Under the pieces are notes generated by a model. That model made no database searches and was not told where the DNA came from. It saw only the letters and a list, made by a program, of their open reading frames with translations. Positions 1 to 13,100 of a stretch of 64,000 nucleotides of DNA are shown here, in pieces; positions within the stretch are counted from its first letter, which is position 1; the number at the start of each line of letters is the position of its first letter. The position numbers and the translations under genes were made by a program. The DNA is from Fusarium oxysporum f. sp. lycopersici 4287 (taxonomy: Eukaryota > Ascomycota > Sordariomycetes > Hypocreales > Nectriaceae). The DNA lies in contig NC_030987.1 of NCBI RefSeq assembly GCF_000149955.1, forward strand, positions 2,447,236 to 2,511,235, in the 5' to 3' direction.

Positions 1-341
1 AGCCATTAAAGAATTCTCGTCCACTCCCCTGGATTGAGTACTAGCTGACCACAACTCAAATCCCTAGCCTCAGTTCTTGGTTACAGAAACTGGTTACATC
101 GTCCATGGATATCACAACAGGGGCCCGTGGGTAACTTCAAAAATGTCTATTCCATGCGTAAATTTGTTTTACCCAGCGCAGTCTACGCCAAGTTCTATCA
201 ACACTATAGGCCTAGTATGAACTGTAGCCGGCAACATATATCATCAAAACAGTCAGGCATCATATCGAAACATCGTACATCAAACGCCCATTACAAAGTC
301 CTAAGTAAACCCGTACAAACCATCCTTCTCATTGTATGCAC
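1..341. other. 3' flank of FAS alpha
   Basis: No convincing gene. This stretch follows the alpha-subunit stop on the minus strand and probably contains its 3' untranslated region. A 72-codon open frame on the plus strand (127-345) has no recognisable family features. Confidence 0.6.
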
Positions 342-3300
342 TTAAAAGTTGGCAACAGCCACAGCGATAGCCTGGCTATCAGAGTGTGAGATGGACAGTG
401 TGATATCCTTCACACCGGCCTTCTTGGCGGCGGCAGCAGCCTCACCATGAAGCTATAAATGTTAGCATCTTGCATATTTGACTTGAATACAGGGTGACTT
501 ACAGAAACAGCGGGAGCACCGTTCTCTCCCTTGACAATCTCAATGTCCTTCATAGCGGCACCAGCGCCTTGACTGGCGACGCCGAGAGACTTGAAGACAG
601 CCTCCTTGGCACTCCAGCGGCCAGCGAAAGAGCTCTGGGGGCTGGGAGCTTGGCGGCAGTAGGAGATCTCGTTAGCGGTAAAGTTACGCTCGACGAAAGT
701 GTCGTTGTCGATGTTGACAGCAGCAATGTCTTCAACATCAACGCCAACCTGGCTGTTCTTGTTTATGACCTTGAGGGCCAGAGCTTCCATGACTTGCTCA
801 GTCTCCTTAGCCTTGGCTGATGAAACAACCTTCTCTGACTTCTTCATGAAGTCAGGGGCATACTTGAGCTCAGATGACTTCTTGTCCTCAGAGACACGAG
901 CGTCAGGGTTGAGAAGAACCTTGCTGAGCTGGTCATCAGAGTAAGGAGAGTTGTTCTTGGCGACGAACAGCTTGTTGTTGATGAAGCCATCGTGGAAGTA
1001 TCGGTAGGCCTTCTTCTGGCGAGCATCAACCTTGGCGCAGTATTCGGCATAGGTCTTCTCATCAAGAGTAGCGAACAGGTACTTGGGGTGGACACCAATG
1101 GCCTGAGCACCCTTCTGTCCGAAACCGAAAGAGGTAACGGAGAAGGCCTTGACACCGTCGGTCTGGATGCTGCGGCTGGGGTAGACGATGAGGTCGTACT
1201 GCTCCATGACAGGATCAACGTTATCCGCGTTGCGGTTACCAGGAACAAGACCGGTGTCGAGGACCTGGAGACAACCGTTCATCATCCAAGCACCAGCAGC
1301 ACCCTTGGGGTGACCAGTGAGGTACTTCTGGAAGATACCCAAGACAGCGTTGCCCTTCTTGCGGCCAAGATGGCGAAGTTGCTGGCAGATGACACTGGAC
1401 TCGTTCTTATCATTGGCCTTGGTAGAGGTTCCGTGGAACGAGGCAACACCAATATCGTCGACAGTGAGACCCCATGTGGCGAGAGCACCACGCAGAGGGG
1501 CGATGCTAGGATCGCTCTTCCAGAAGTTGTTGCCCATGCTGCGGAGAAGCTCCTTCTCCTGTCGGGCAGCTTCCTTCTCAATGTGAGCGAAGCGGTCCGC
1601 GGCATACTCCTTCTCGTCAAAGGAAGCACCCTGAGCCTTCATGGCATCAATCTCGTCATGAACATACTCAAGCTCAGACTCTTGCCATTGCTTGATAGTC
1701 TTCTTGCGACGCTCGATTTGGCGACGTCGGTAGTTGATGTCGAGAAGAGGCGAAGGGAACTTGCCAGGGTTCTCGCGAGCTGTGGTGAGAACACCCTGGC
1801 CTGGAGCGGGAACGGAACGGCCAATCTTATCAGAAGCAGTGGTGGTCAGGGCAACGATACCGTGGATGGGGACACCCATGTCAAGAGCAAGCTTGGCAGT
1901 CATGATGACCTGGATACCGCAACCCTGAGACTCCATGAATCCGTTTCGGGTAGTAGTGGTAGGACGAGACATCTCCTTGGGAGTACGTCCGTGGGCAAAC
2001 TCGTCAACAGTGTTGCTGGTGGCCTTCATGTTGGCGAACTCATAAGAGCCTTCCTCGCCGAGATCATCGAAACCACCGACAAAGCAGACGCGAGCCTTGC
2101 CCTCCATGATGGTCTCATAACCAGTGTCGATGGACTCGACAGCGGTAGCACAAGCACCGACAGGGGTCTTGATAGGTCCGGAAGAGGACATCAACAACAT
2201 GTTAACCCAGGCAGCCATGGTGTTGATGAAAGACTCTTGAAGAATGTCGTTCTGCACTGGCTGGTCGAGGAAGCGAGTGCGGTGCATGTCGCGGAGAGCG
2301 GCGGCACCACCCATACCGGAACCAACACAGTTACCAACTTCGGAGACGTGGACGTACTTGTAGAACTCGTAGGGATCGGTGATACCACAAGAAAGGAGAG
2401 CCTCGGCAGTAGACACAAGGAGGAACAGTGTGACAGGGTCAACCTGGGAGACGATATCCTCAGGAACACCGTATCGCTTGGGGTCCCAGCCAGTGGGGAT
2501 CTGACCAGCGACGAGACGATCGAAGCGAAGAGCCTTGGGGATCCAGAGAGAGGCACCCTTCCTGAGGCGAATGATGTACTCGCCGCTATCGGGGATCTCG
2601 AAGACCTCAACCTTGTCACCGTGCTCACGCTTGAACTCCTCGGCAGTCTCCTTAGAGGCCTCGAAGGGCTCAAGATCCTCCTCAATGACGACCTCGTGAA
2701 GCAGCTGCTTCTTGTTGGGGTCGTAGCCCTCGAACAGCTCAGGCTCGATCAGACGAATACCAGAGTGCTCAAGAACATACTTCTCATACTTGGGCTTGAC
2801 GTCCTTGTCGTCGACGGGCTCACCAGTCTTGGCGTCAACCCAGCCGGAGTAAGGCTTGCCTTTGATAAGACCATTGTGGTTCTTGATGAGACCCATGATC
2901 CAAGCCATCTCAACGCAACCCTCCAAGGAGAATTCGCCATAAGCCTCCATCTCCCATCGAGTACGAGAGTTACCCCAAGGACCAACCTCAGCGAAACCAG
3001 TGACAACAACGACCTTCTCCAGGTCAACCATGCCTTTGAGGTTCTCGTTGAGTGGCTCAATCTCGGTCTTCCAGTCAGGTCGGTTGGGGAAGTCAAGCTT
3101 AATGTTGGCACGAGGATCAATTGTCTTCTTCTTGTAGAGAACCTCTGAGGCGGCACCATTGACAATGGTGTTCTCAATGGCGCTCTCTTTGGCAACAGCG
3201 CGGCGAACCTCGCTAGTCTCCATGATATCCTTGCGCAGCTTGGTCATGGTCTCGTTCAGGTTAGGAATGAACTGCAGACCACCGTTGAGGTCAGCAAAGA

Positions 3301-6019
3301 CAGGCTCATTTTGGCACAGATCAACTAGAGTGGGAGACATGAGACCAAGAAGGTTGAAAGCCATCTCCTGCTGAGAGAAAGTGCGGACGCCGAAAGCCTC
3401 AACGCCCTCGGCAACGATGTTGTTACCAGACATGAGACCAGTTCCTCGGGTCCAACCAATGACCGCACCGCAAATGGTGAGGTAGTTGGCCCAGCTCTCG
3501 GAGTGCCACCTGTTGAAGAGAGTCTCGAGGCCAAGCTTGGACTCGGAGTAAAGACCGTCATTACCGAAGGTGCCGTGGTTGGGAGAAAGGGGTAGAACAA
3601 CCTGAGCGGGTCGGGTCTCGAAGCCACGCTCAGTCTTTTGGGCCTTGACGCATCCGAGGAGACGAACAAGGTTGGTAAGCATGATACGATGAGCAAGCTC
3701 AGACTTGGAATCAATGCTGTCAATCTCGCGACCGTTCTCGGGGATAGCAGCGAAAGGAACGATGAAGTCAAGATCCCAGCCAAGACCCTCCTTGGTATCG
3801 TAGATGTACTCGACAAGGGCCTCAACATCTTGCTTGCTACCCTGATTGAAGGGAACAACGACAATCTGGGAGCCGCGAGAGCCATAGCGGGTGTACATGG
3901 CCTGGTAGTACTCGGTGACCTCGCGGGAGAAGCGGCTGGTGGTGACAATGACCTTAGCGCCACCGCTGATGAGACCCTGAAGGACCTCGGCACCGATGGA
4001 ACCGGCACCAGCACCAGTCATGAGAACGTGCTTGTCCTGGAAAGTGACACCAGACTTAGCAGCATCCTCAAGGCAGTTGAGGTACACGCCGGTAAGCTTC
4101 TTGCTGTAGTCCCAGCCATGGAGACCCTTCTTCTTGAGGTGAAGGAAGGGAATGGTCTCGACCTTACCCTTGCTCTGGCTGTTCTTCAGAACCTTTCGGC
4201 CCTTGTTGTCCTTGGGAAGGATCTGGCTCTCGTTCATGGCAAGCGAGCGAAGGACCTCGCCATAAAGGCTCTTGATCTCAAGCTGCGAAGTCTTGGACAG
4301 TTTGTGCTGCTGCTTGATGAGTCTGTAGATGCGAGAAAGATCGCTCTGGACCTTGGTGCGATTGCCGTACTCAGAGATCTTGCCACCCTCGGCCATTTGC
4401 TGGACATAGTGCTCGAGCTTGCGGCAGCTGGTACGCGGGACTTCCTCGTAGTTGAGGTTGCCCCGGGCGTCAACTGTTGTCCTGGGTCCGGTAGGGAGGG
4501 AAACATCCTTGTACACAGGGGCGACATCAAGAACATCCTTGCAGTTCTCAATAAGCTGCTGTCCGAGCTCCTGAGCAAGCTTGTAAGTCTCACCTCGCTC
4601 GGTGGGGCAGTTGTCGATATGGTACTGCATGAAGTCGAGGAGCTTGGGGTTGGATCGGTTCATGAGACGAATGCACTGGCTAACAATCTCACGATCAACA
4701 GCCTGGAGACGACCGAAGATAATATCGAAGTACATGCTGAGAGCGTCTTGGCGAGCCCAGTTCCATGATGAATCGTAGGTTCGGGCCTTGAGGGGGGTGA
4801 AGACAGGCTCGATACCAGAGGCATAGAAGTCACCATGCTCGGCAGTCCAGAGATCAAGCTGGGCTTGCAAAACCTTCTCGGATTTCTGGGAGTTGAGGTG
4901 AGCCTTCTCACCCTCACGGAGGTCGATCTTGAGGTATCGAGCGAGAAGCTCTAATTGTTGCTTGAAGAGGGCACGCTGGTCCTTGGTGAGGGCATCAATA
5001 GCAGCAGGATCCATCATCATGCCGCCGCTAGAGCCGCCAGCGGGGCCAGCCGCAGTAGCTGTAGACAGACTGATGCCGGCATTGGTGGCATACTTGTTGG
5101 CAACGCTGTCAAAGAAGGCCTTGGCATCGCCCTCAGAGCCCAGTCGCGCAGGAGGCTCCATTGTGAGGGCGAGAAGCAGGGCACCATCTTGTCGGCCAGG
5201 TCCAAGACCCCATCGACTCTCGAGGTATTTTCGGGCGGCTGTGATATTGAAGCCACCAGGCATCTTGGAGGAGATAAGTCGAGCAATCAAGGACAGCGAT
5301 TGCTTGCCGAGGTTGCCATCGAAAGTGGCTTGCATGGATGCACCAAGCTCATCGAGAGGTGTATCTTCGGGCTTCTCAGGGGTGGAACCGAATTCCTTTC
5401 CAAGATCACCGAGAATCTCGTTCTGAAGAGTTGATTTGCCTGTACAGGAAAGATCGTTAATAATATATTAATTGGTCCGGACTCAGTCTGACTTACCACC
5501 GACAAGGTCCTTGATGGCCTTGCTGAGAGGAACCTCGAGGAGAGGCTTCTTGAGCTTTTGCGCAATGAGGGCGCGAACAATGTCGACAGCCTGGACAGGC
5601 TCATCGGCAACCTGGGCGACAGGACCAGAACTGGGGGCAGGTGCAGCAGCAGCAGCAGCGGGTGCAGCGGCAGCGGCCGCAGGAGCTGCAGGGGCATCAC
5701 TAGAGGAAGCAGCCGCAGGCTCAGGCTCCTCTTCCACGGGATCAACATCATAGTAGATCTCCTTAGCATCCTTGTTATAGCAGAGGATATTTCGCTGAAC
5801 GGACTTGGCGGCATCGTAGGCTTCGTACTTGGACTTCAAGGTTCGCTTAGCCATGACACCAAGAGTATCGGCAGGACCAATTTCCACGACTCGCTCAGCG
5901 GTCCTCTCACCGAGGAACACATCTTGAGTCTCAATCCATCTAACAGGAGAAGCAAACTGGTATGCGAGCAATTCAACGAGCAGCGTGTGAGCAAGCTCTT
6001 GCTCAACTTCGGGACGCAT
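342..6019 (-). CDS. fas2: Fatty acid synthase subunit alpha (type I fungal FAS)
   Basis: Alpha chain of the cytosolic alpha6beta6 fatty acid synthase, making palmitoyl/stearoyl-CoA from acetyl-CoA and malonyl-CoA. Exons on the minus strand are 6019-5497, 5439-503 and 452-342, giving 1856 residues, the usual family size. Visible in order: the N-terminal part of the malonyl/palmitoyl transferase; an Ala/Pro-rich linker (about residues 95-130); the acyl carrier protein with phosphopantetheine Ser177 ([10 protein letters not shown]); a ketoreductase with [11 protein letters not shown] near residue 650; a ketosynthase with active-site Cys1271 (GACATAVES); and a C-terminal phosphopantetheinyl transferase with GVDVED near 1740 and WSAKEAVF. 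Introns are 57 and 50 bases. The first (5440-5496) interrupts the codon for Gly175, two residues before Ser177. The second precedes a 36-residue last exon. The gene is divergent from the beta subunit at 10129, as expected for a co-regulated pair. Very sure of identity. Confidence 0.97.
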
Positions 6020-6209
6020 TTTTGGCGGTATTAGGTCGTGAGAGGATTTGAAAGAAGGGGTATCTCGAAAAGCGCGAACTGGCTATCGCAACCTAGAATT
6101 GGTGCAAGACGATGGTCGAATTGACGGTGAATATACTAGGGGCCCGCTTAACCCCAACGTAAAGAGAAGATGGAACCGTCGTAATAAACTCCCAAGCTGA
6201 AGGCAGCTG

Positions 6210-6285
6210 GCGGGGAGATAGAAAGAAGGGGAGGAGGAGGGGAAGGAGAATGAGAAGGATGATGGAGGCAGAAGAAAGTGGCCGG
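6210..6285 (-). promoter_or_regulatory. Pyrimidine-rich tract upstream of FAS alpha
   Basis: The plus strand is almost pure A/G here, so the FAS alpha coding strand is CT-rich. The tract lies about 190-265 bases upstream of the alpha ATG. CT tracts just before the transcription start are typical of strongly expressed genes in filamentous fungi. Its role here is inferred. Confidence 0.5.
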
Positions 6286-9200
6286 AGAGTCTATGAATAT
6301 GAAGGCCAAAGGTGGAAATCCGTTCTGCCTACCAGCGAGAAGCAATTGGAGGAATTAGAGAAGAGACAGAGCTGAAGGATCAAGCCAAAACATTCAATGG
6401 ATGCGGATGGCCCGTACGAATAGGTAATCACGACTGTAACCGACTTGCGAGGGAGCAGCCGATTGTTGAACGACTGGCCCACCAAAAAGTCGTCGAGTGA
6501 AAAAAAAAATTGGGGGAAGCTCTAGGCCACACCCCGGCCTGTTCTCTCCTTGCCCCCCCTCCACCGGGCAATTGGCGTCTTGTACAGTACCTGTTGGAAG
6601 AGCAGATGTCGGTACATCGAGACCCTTACAGGGCGCCCTGTACGCTCGCTCCCACTGTAGCACGGTTGAGTATCCGGTACTTTCTCTTGAGTGGAACATT
6701 GGAACATCCCCGAGCCACACATGGCGGCGGGTCCTTGGCGTGCAGCCCGCTCCTCAACCATATTCCAGCGCTATGCCTATCCGAGTATGGTTGAACACAG
6801 TAGGCGTGCACCAGCCAGGGGCGTCCAGGGGAGCATCTTCCCCAGAAACCGACCTTTTGGGGCACCATCAACATCAATGAACTGAGATGAGATAACTGTT
6901 TTTGCTGGCTATCTTCTTTACGGCTTTGCCTTCATGAGCCACTGATAGCTCGGCCGAGCGGCTTGCTCGTGTTGCATTCTCGATTCTGTTATCTACTGGT
7001 CGACAATTAAGTTCTCGGCCCAGCAACGATAAGAATAGGCTCCATCTCGGAATATCAAAGGCAAGGTGACGACAGACATCCCACTATCAATATTAACTCC
7101 AAGGGTCTAAGGCTATGACAGATGGTCCTTGCTACCAGTCAGAGCTCGTACGAATAAGCGAGGATAGTGAAAGTTGAATGGTCCAGATAAGATAGATTAC
7201 ATTGAAGCTGGATAGGGTATTGGGTTAGGTTCTTTCCCATGAACCTTAGGAGGGCTTTTACTAGAGTCATGGAGAGCCATATAATTCAAAGCCTTGAGGA
7301 TGTAACATTGATTGCGATGGTGGTGATTAACTCGTCGAAATTCTGAAGATGCCAGGTAACTCCCAGTGGTTTCATTTGTCAATGTAATTTCGCGTCTTTC
7401 TCAACTGCCATCCTAGGTATCCGGCTCAATGTACTCGGTTAGGTACCGATACATTTCAACGTCGAGTCTACTCGTTTGTCCGTCGGTTTCCGCAAATCCG
7501 AACTCCTCTTGTATGCAACAATTTGTCGAGACGTTGAGCTGCCATTCCATGCTTACTGTCTGTCTCTAAGCCATCGTTGGATAATAGAGTTAGGTTGACT
7601 TGCTGAAACGTTCGTTGTCTAAGTCACTGTGATGTTTGCGGCTCTTATCTGCACCTCTCAGAAACCGCTGCGGATAGCCACAACCGTTGGTGCATGGAAA
7701 CCGAAACGAGATCTACAGACGCCATACCGCCCAGGGATAAGGGTCAAGCAGTCAAGGAAGGTCACATAAGAATTCTCTCGGTCCTCAATGGCACACGTCC
7801 CATTTCCATAGATTACAAGCCATCAGTAACTCACCGAAACGAGCCGACTCAAGGTCACACATCACAAAATGTACTCTAGTACTTTACGCGTAAGAGACTT
7901 GGATAGCGATCAATATAGCCTGACCCCACCATGAGCCGGAAGTCGATGCTTGACGGAGAATGTGGGGGGCCGAATCATTGTTGGTAGGGGAAGTTGGGGA
8001 TGTGAGTGAGGCGTTGACCAGGCGGTGGAGGGAGGCACAAAATTTCTCTCATGAGTCGGCGAACATAGGATGGAGTCATGAGTTCTCATGATGGTGTGCA
8101 CTGTTAGATTAGGGATCAATTCAGGATCAAGGATCAGGAATTGCTACCCATGCCATTCAAACTGTGTCTGTTCAGAGTCACTGGAGGCCTATAACAGCTC
8201 ATGTTGAATCAATCCCCATCTGAAAGCTGTTTGCTGAGATTGGAAGTGGACGTTGATGCTTGTCTTTCATAGTGGAGTGGAGCCACACGGGAGGCCCACG
8301 AAACTCCCGAGCTGAGTAGATGTACAGTACTTTCAAATCAGTGCTCACTGGCACAACACCTGGCCTAGCAAAGGCTGGGCGCTGGAGAGACGTAAAAAAT
8401 AGCCACCGATTAATGATGGTTCCCCAAGCCTGAACGGCCGGATGATTATTTGCAGATTGTTAGTTAGTGTGAGATCAGCTTTTGGCCACTCTTACTACTA
8501 GGTACTAGAAAGAAATCTATCAATTGTCAATGGCCACCCCGAAGACGAATTTCCTGTTCGATACTGCATTGAGACAAATGAAGTTCACGATAGTCCCGGG
8601 TAGGCGGCGACTGTGTGAATGCTTCCTCAGCATACCCGAAATGCCGAAATTATTGGTAGCAAAGATAGTTGAGGAGAATTGATTGAAGTATGACGAAATA
8701 TCTTGCAGAAAATCCGACTTTCAGGATTGCTGAGGGATAATGATGACAACTCAATCATTCGATGGCTTGGTACAGTTGCACACATATGTCGGAGATAGAT
8801 AGGAACTCACTCGCATAAGGAATTGAGTTAAGTTGAGTGCAACCCGTCCAACAAGCTTGGCCACACCGTGGCAATAATAGTGCAATCAAAGTTAAGGATC
8901 AGATCCAGATCATTGAGGATCAGACTATTGGTCTGCAGGGAGGATCCTGTTGTTCCGAAGCGGACGAATTGACTTCCCATCAAAATTCAGCATCAGCCTT
9001 CCGCCCACCCGCTTGCTGCAACCATAACTCAACAGCAGCCTCACAGGCGCACCAAGAACAAACATATGCTCCAGCACGGCTCCAGAATGCTGTTCCAGCC
9101 CTCCATATCGATTCTTTGGAGAACAGTGGCTGGGAGTAATTTTACCCGAAGTCACCCGGCCCTCTGGAGGCAGAAGCAATGGGTTGTTGCCAGTGGAAAT

Positions 9201-9622
9201 GCGGTATACAAGTACCGGTACCTTGGCCAGGACCCTTCACCTTCGTTGACCTTCTTCCCAACCCAAACCCTGCAAATGATGGTCCCCTTGTCCCTCTTTG
9301 GTAAGGAGTGTCATGCAGCAAGGGGCGTGTCTGATGTCGTGGGGTCCCAGCGGATCAAGCGAACCGCCAATGCGGTGCATGCCAATGGCTCTCACAGTCT
9401 CACAACGGCGGGAGGTGGATGCGCTTCTTCACTAAGATAGCCCGGATTGTGGAGGGGAGCAAAAAGTTGCCCTCCTACAGCGCACCTCGTAGAAAAAACA
9501 ATGCCAGGATACGTACCCCTCCATATCCCCAACAGAACTGAAATTTTGGCCTGTTACTCCAGTCCATTGAGGCGGCCCCTCCAAGACTCCAGGTGCTTCA
9601 ACCACACCCTCGACAACTCAAT

Positions 9623-9632
9623 CCAATCCAAT
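9623..9632 (+). promoter_or_regulatory. Tandem CCAAT boxes before FAS beta
   Basis: Two CCAAT pentamers stand immediately next to each other, about 500 bases upstream of the FAS beta start and just before the CT tract. CCAAT is the target of the fungal Hap/CBC complex. Binding is inferred, not shown. Confidence 0.4.
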
Positions 9633-9689
9633 CCCTAGTCGGCTACCGGTACAAGCTCGATTTTTCTCGTCTTGACTTATACCGTGGCC

Positions 9690-9815
9690 GGGACCATTTC
9701 TGAATCCCTCTTAGACCTCTTCTTCCGACTCTTCCTTCTCGAGATTGTCCATCTTCATCTTCCTCTTCCATCATCATCCTCATTTCCTTCTTCCTTCCTC
9801 CTTCCTCCCTACATC
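9690..9815 (+). promoter_or_regulatory. Pyrimidine-rich tract upstream of FAS beta
   Basis: A long run dominated by C and T on the coding strand, about 315-440 bases upstream of the FAS beta ATG. It mirrors the tract in front of FAS alpha and probably lies near the transcription start. Role inferred from fungal promoter convention. Confidence 0.5.
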
Positions 9816-10073
9816 CCCTTTGCGCCTGGCTGGTGTTGTCTTGTCTTGTGCCGCGCTGCGCTCCACCGACTCTAAAGCTATTCTCTACTAATTTCTAACC
9901 CCTCCCACCTTTCAGGGGACCAGCCAGCCTTCACGCAAATCAGGACCGCCGGTTTCTTCTTACCAGTGTCCTTGGGGAAAGCATCAGATCTTATTTCTGG
10001 TGTGTTACGACTTGAATTGATAGGTTTGTGACCATTGACCCCCTCGAGAAGGGTCTCAACCGCCAATTGCAAA

Positions 10074-10103
10074 CTAACCATTCACTTTTGCTCGCCACTG
10101 CAG
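10074..10103 (+). other. Probable 5' UTR intron branch site and acceptor (FAS beta)
   Basis: CTAAC at 10074-10078 followed 25 bases later by a clean CAG acceptor ending at 10103 looks like the 3' end of an intron in the FAS beta leader, 25 bases before the ATG. The donor is uncertain (GTGTGT near 9999 is one candidate). A second CTAAC...CAG pair lies upstream near 9893-9915. Confidence 0.4.
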
Positions 10104-10128
10104 ATTTCTTCGATACCCTTCACTCATC

Positions 10129-13100
10129 ATGTACGGCGCCGGTCAAGGCCCTCAAACGGGCATTTCCACCCCCAGATCTAGCGCTTCTCTTCGGCCGTTG
10201 ACTCTCTCCCACGGCTCTCTCGAGACCTCTTTTCTCATTCCCACCAACCTCCATTTCCACGCCTCTCAGTTGAAAGACAAGTTTGTCGCTACTCTTCCCG
10301 AAGCCACCGACGAGCTTGCCCAGGATGACGAGCCTTCATCCGTTCCCGACCTGGTCGCCAGATACCTTGGCCTCATTGCTCACGAGGTTGATGAGGGTGA
10401 AGATGATGAGCAAGGCTCCTACGAGGAGGTTCTGAAGCTCGTTCTCAACGAGTTCGAGCGCAATTTCCTTCGTGGCAATGAAGCTCACGCCATTGCTGCC
10501 AGTTTGCCTGGTATTGAGTCCAAGAAGCTCGACTTCATCCGCAGCTACTACACCGCTCGTGCTGTGTGCAACCGACCGATCAAGCCCCACGCTTCAGCCC
10601 TTTTCCGAGCAGCTGAGGATGGTGACGCCGAAATCTACACAATTTTCGGCGGTCAGGGTAATATTGAGGAGTACTTCGAGGAATTGCGAGAGATCTTCAA
10701 GACGTACTCAAGCTTTGTTGGTGATCTTATCACCCGCTCAGCTGAGCTGCTCCAGACTCTCTCCAAGAACCCCAAGGCCGAGAAGATGTTCCCCAAGGGT
10801 CTTGATATCATGAACTGGCTTCATCACCAGGACTCTACTCCTGATGTCGATTATCTCATTTCGGCACCTGTCAGTTTCCCTCTTATCGGCCTTGTCCAGC
10901 TTGCCCATTATGAGGTGACATGTAAGGTTCTTGGTGTGCATCCTGGTATGCTGCGCGAGAGAATCACTGGTTCCACTGGTCACTCCCAAGGTATTGTCAT
11001 GGCCGCTGCAACTGCCGCTGCCGACTCTTGGGACTCGTGGAGAGACATTACCAGCTCTGTCCTTACCATGCTTTTCTGGATCGGAACACGAAGCCAGCAG
11101 GCATTCCCCATCACCTCCATGACCCCTACCATGCTTCGCGAGTCACAGGAGCATGGCGAGGGTGCCCCCACTCCTATGCTTAGCATTCGAGATCTTCCTC
11201 AGGCTGAGGTTCAGAAGCACATCGATGCTACTAACCACTACCTTCCCGAGGATCGTCACATCAGCATCTCTCTTATTAACAGCCCACGAAACTTGGTCGT
11301 GACAGGACCCCCCACCTCCCTCTACGGTCTTAACGCTCAGCTGCGCAAGGTCAAGGCCCCTGTTGGCCTGGATCAGAACCGTATTCCCTACACAGAGCGA
11401 AAGGTTCGCTTCGCCAACCGATTCCTGCCCATCACCGCACCTTTCCACAGCAATTACCTCGCCGAGGCTACCGCCATGATTGATGAGGATCTCAAGGATA
11501 TCTCAATTGACTCCAGTGATCTCGGAATTGCCGTGTTCGATACCAACACTGGTAAAGATCTCCGAGAAGAGGTCAAGGGCAACATTGTCCCCGCCCTTGT
11601 CCGATTGATCACTCGCGATCCCGTCAACTGGGAGAAGGCTACTGTCTTCCCTGATGCCACCCACATTCTTGACTTCGGCCCTGGTGGTGTTTCCGGTCTC
11701 GGTGTTCTGACCAGCCGAAACAAGGAGGGTACTGGCGTTCGTGTCATCTTGGCTGGTACTGTCGATGGTGGCATGAACGACCTCGGCTACAAGGCTGAGC
11801 TCTTCGATAGAGATGAGGAAAATGCCGTCAAATATGCCATTGACTGGGTTAAGGAGTTTGGTCCCAAGCTTGTCACCAACAAGAGTGGCCGAACATACCT
11901 TGATACCAAGATGAGTCGTCTCCTTGGTCTCCCTCCCATCGTTGTTGCTGGTATGACTCCCGCTACCGTCCCCTGGGATTTCGTCGCCGCTACCATGAAC
12001 GCTGGATACCACATCGAACTTGCTGGCGGTGGTTACTTCATTGGCCCCATGATGACCGATGCTATTACCAAGATCGAGAAGGCCATCCCCGCTGGTCGTG
12101 GTATTTCCGTCAACCTGATCTATGTCAACCCCCGTGCTATGGCCTGGCAGATCCCCTTGATCGGCAAGCTTCGATCTGAGGGTGTCCCTATTGAGGGTCT
12201 TACCATTGGTGCTGGTGTTCCCTCCATCGAGGTCGCCCAGGAGTACATCGAGACCCTTGGCCTCAAGCACATCAGCTTCAAGCCCGGTTCCGTCGATGCC
12301 ATCCAGGCTGTTATCAATATCGCCAAGGCTAACCCCCATTTCCCTGTCATGCTTCAGTGGACTGGTGGCCGTGGTGGTGGTCATCACTCTTTCGAGGATT
12401 TCCACCAGCCTATCCTCCAGATGTACGGCCGTATCCGACGACAGGAGAACATTATTCTTGTTGCTGGTAGTGGTTTCGGTGGTGCTGATGACACCTACCC
12501 CTACATCACTGGTGACTGGGCCAAGAAATACGGTTATCCTCCCATGCCCTTCGATGGTTGCTTGTTCGGTAGCCGCATGATGGTTGCCAAGGAGGCTCAC
12601 ACCAGCAAGGCGGCCAAGGAGGCTATTGTCGCCGCACCTGGTCTTGAGGACAGCGAGTGGGAGCAGACCTACAAGGGACCGGCTGGTGGTGTTCTCACCG
12701 TTCGGTCTGAGATGGGTGAGCCTATCCACAAGCTTGCCACTCGTGGAGTTCGCTTCTGGGCCGAGATGGACCAGAAGATCTTCAGTCTCCCCAAGGAGAA
12801 ACGAGTTGCTGAGCTCAACAAGAACAAGGACTACATCATCAAGAAGCTGAACGACGACTGCCAGAAGGTCTGGTTCGGTCGCAACAAGGAGGGCAAGGCC
12901 TGTGACCTTGACGACATGACCTACGCTGATGTTCTCCGTCGTCTTGTCGAGCTCCTCTACGTCAAGCACCAGTCTCGCTGGATTGACCGCTCCTACACTG
13001 TTCTCGTCGGTGACTACATTCACCGTCTTGAGGAGCGTTTGACCACCACCCCTGGCAAAGCCTCTCTTCTCCAGAGCTACTCCGAGCTCAACGAGCCTTT

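Larger units (their letters stand above)
6020..10128. other. 4.1 kb divergent FAS intergenic region
   Basis: No protein gene is supported: all open frames are short (about 130 codons or less) and have no recognisable family features. The stretch must hold the promoters of both FAS genes. Visible elements are CT tracts on each gene's coding strand, a 12-bp palindrome at 6948-6959, tandem CCAAT boxes at 9623-9632, two copies of the 9-mer TACCGGTAC, two copies of TGTACAGTAC (6581, 8321), and splice-like signals upstream of FAS beta. A non-coding transcript cannot be excluded by reading alone. Confidence 0.7.

Noticed and set aside
992..3148. 718-codon open frame antisense to FAS alpha
   Set aside because: Its product has no family features, and it lies wholly opposite the conserved ketosynthase region. 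Biased codon use in highly expressed genes often leaves the opposite strand open.
6497..6880. 127-codon frame in the FAS spacer
   Set aside because: No recognisable domain, splice extension or composition typical of a gene.
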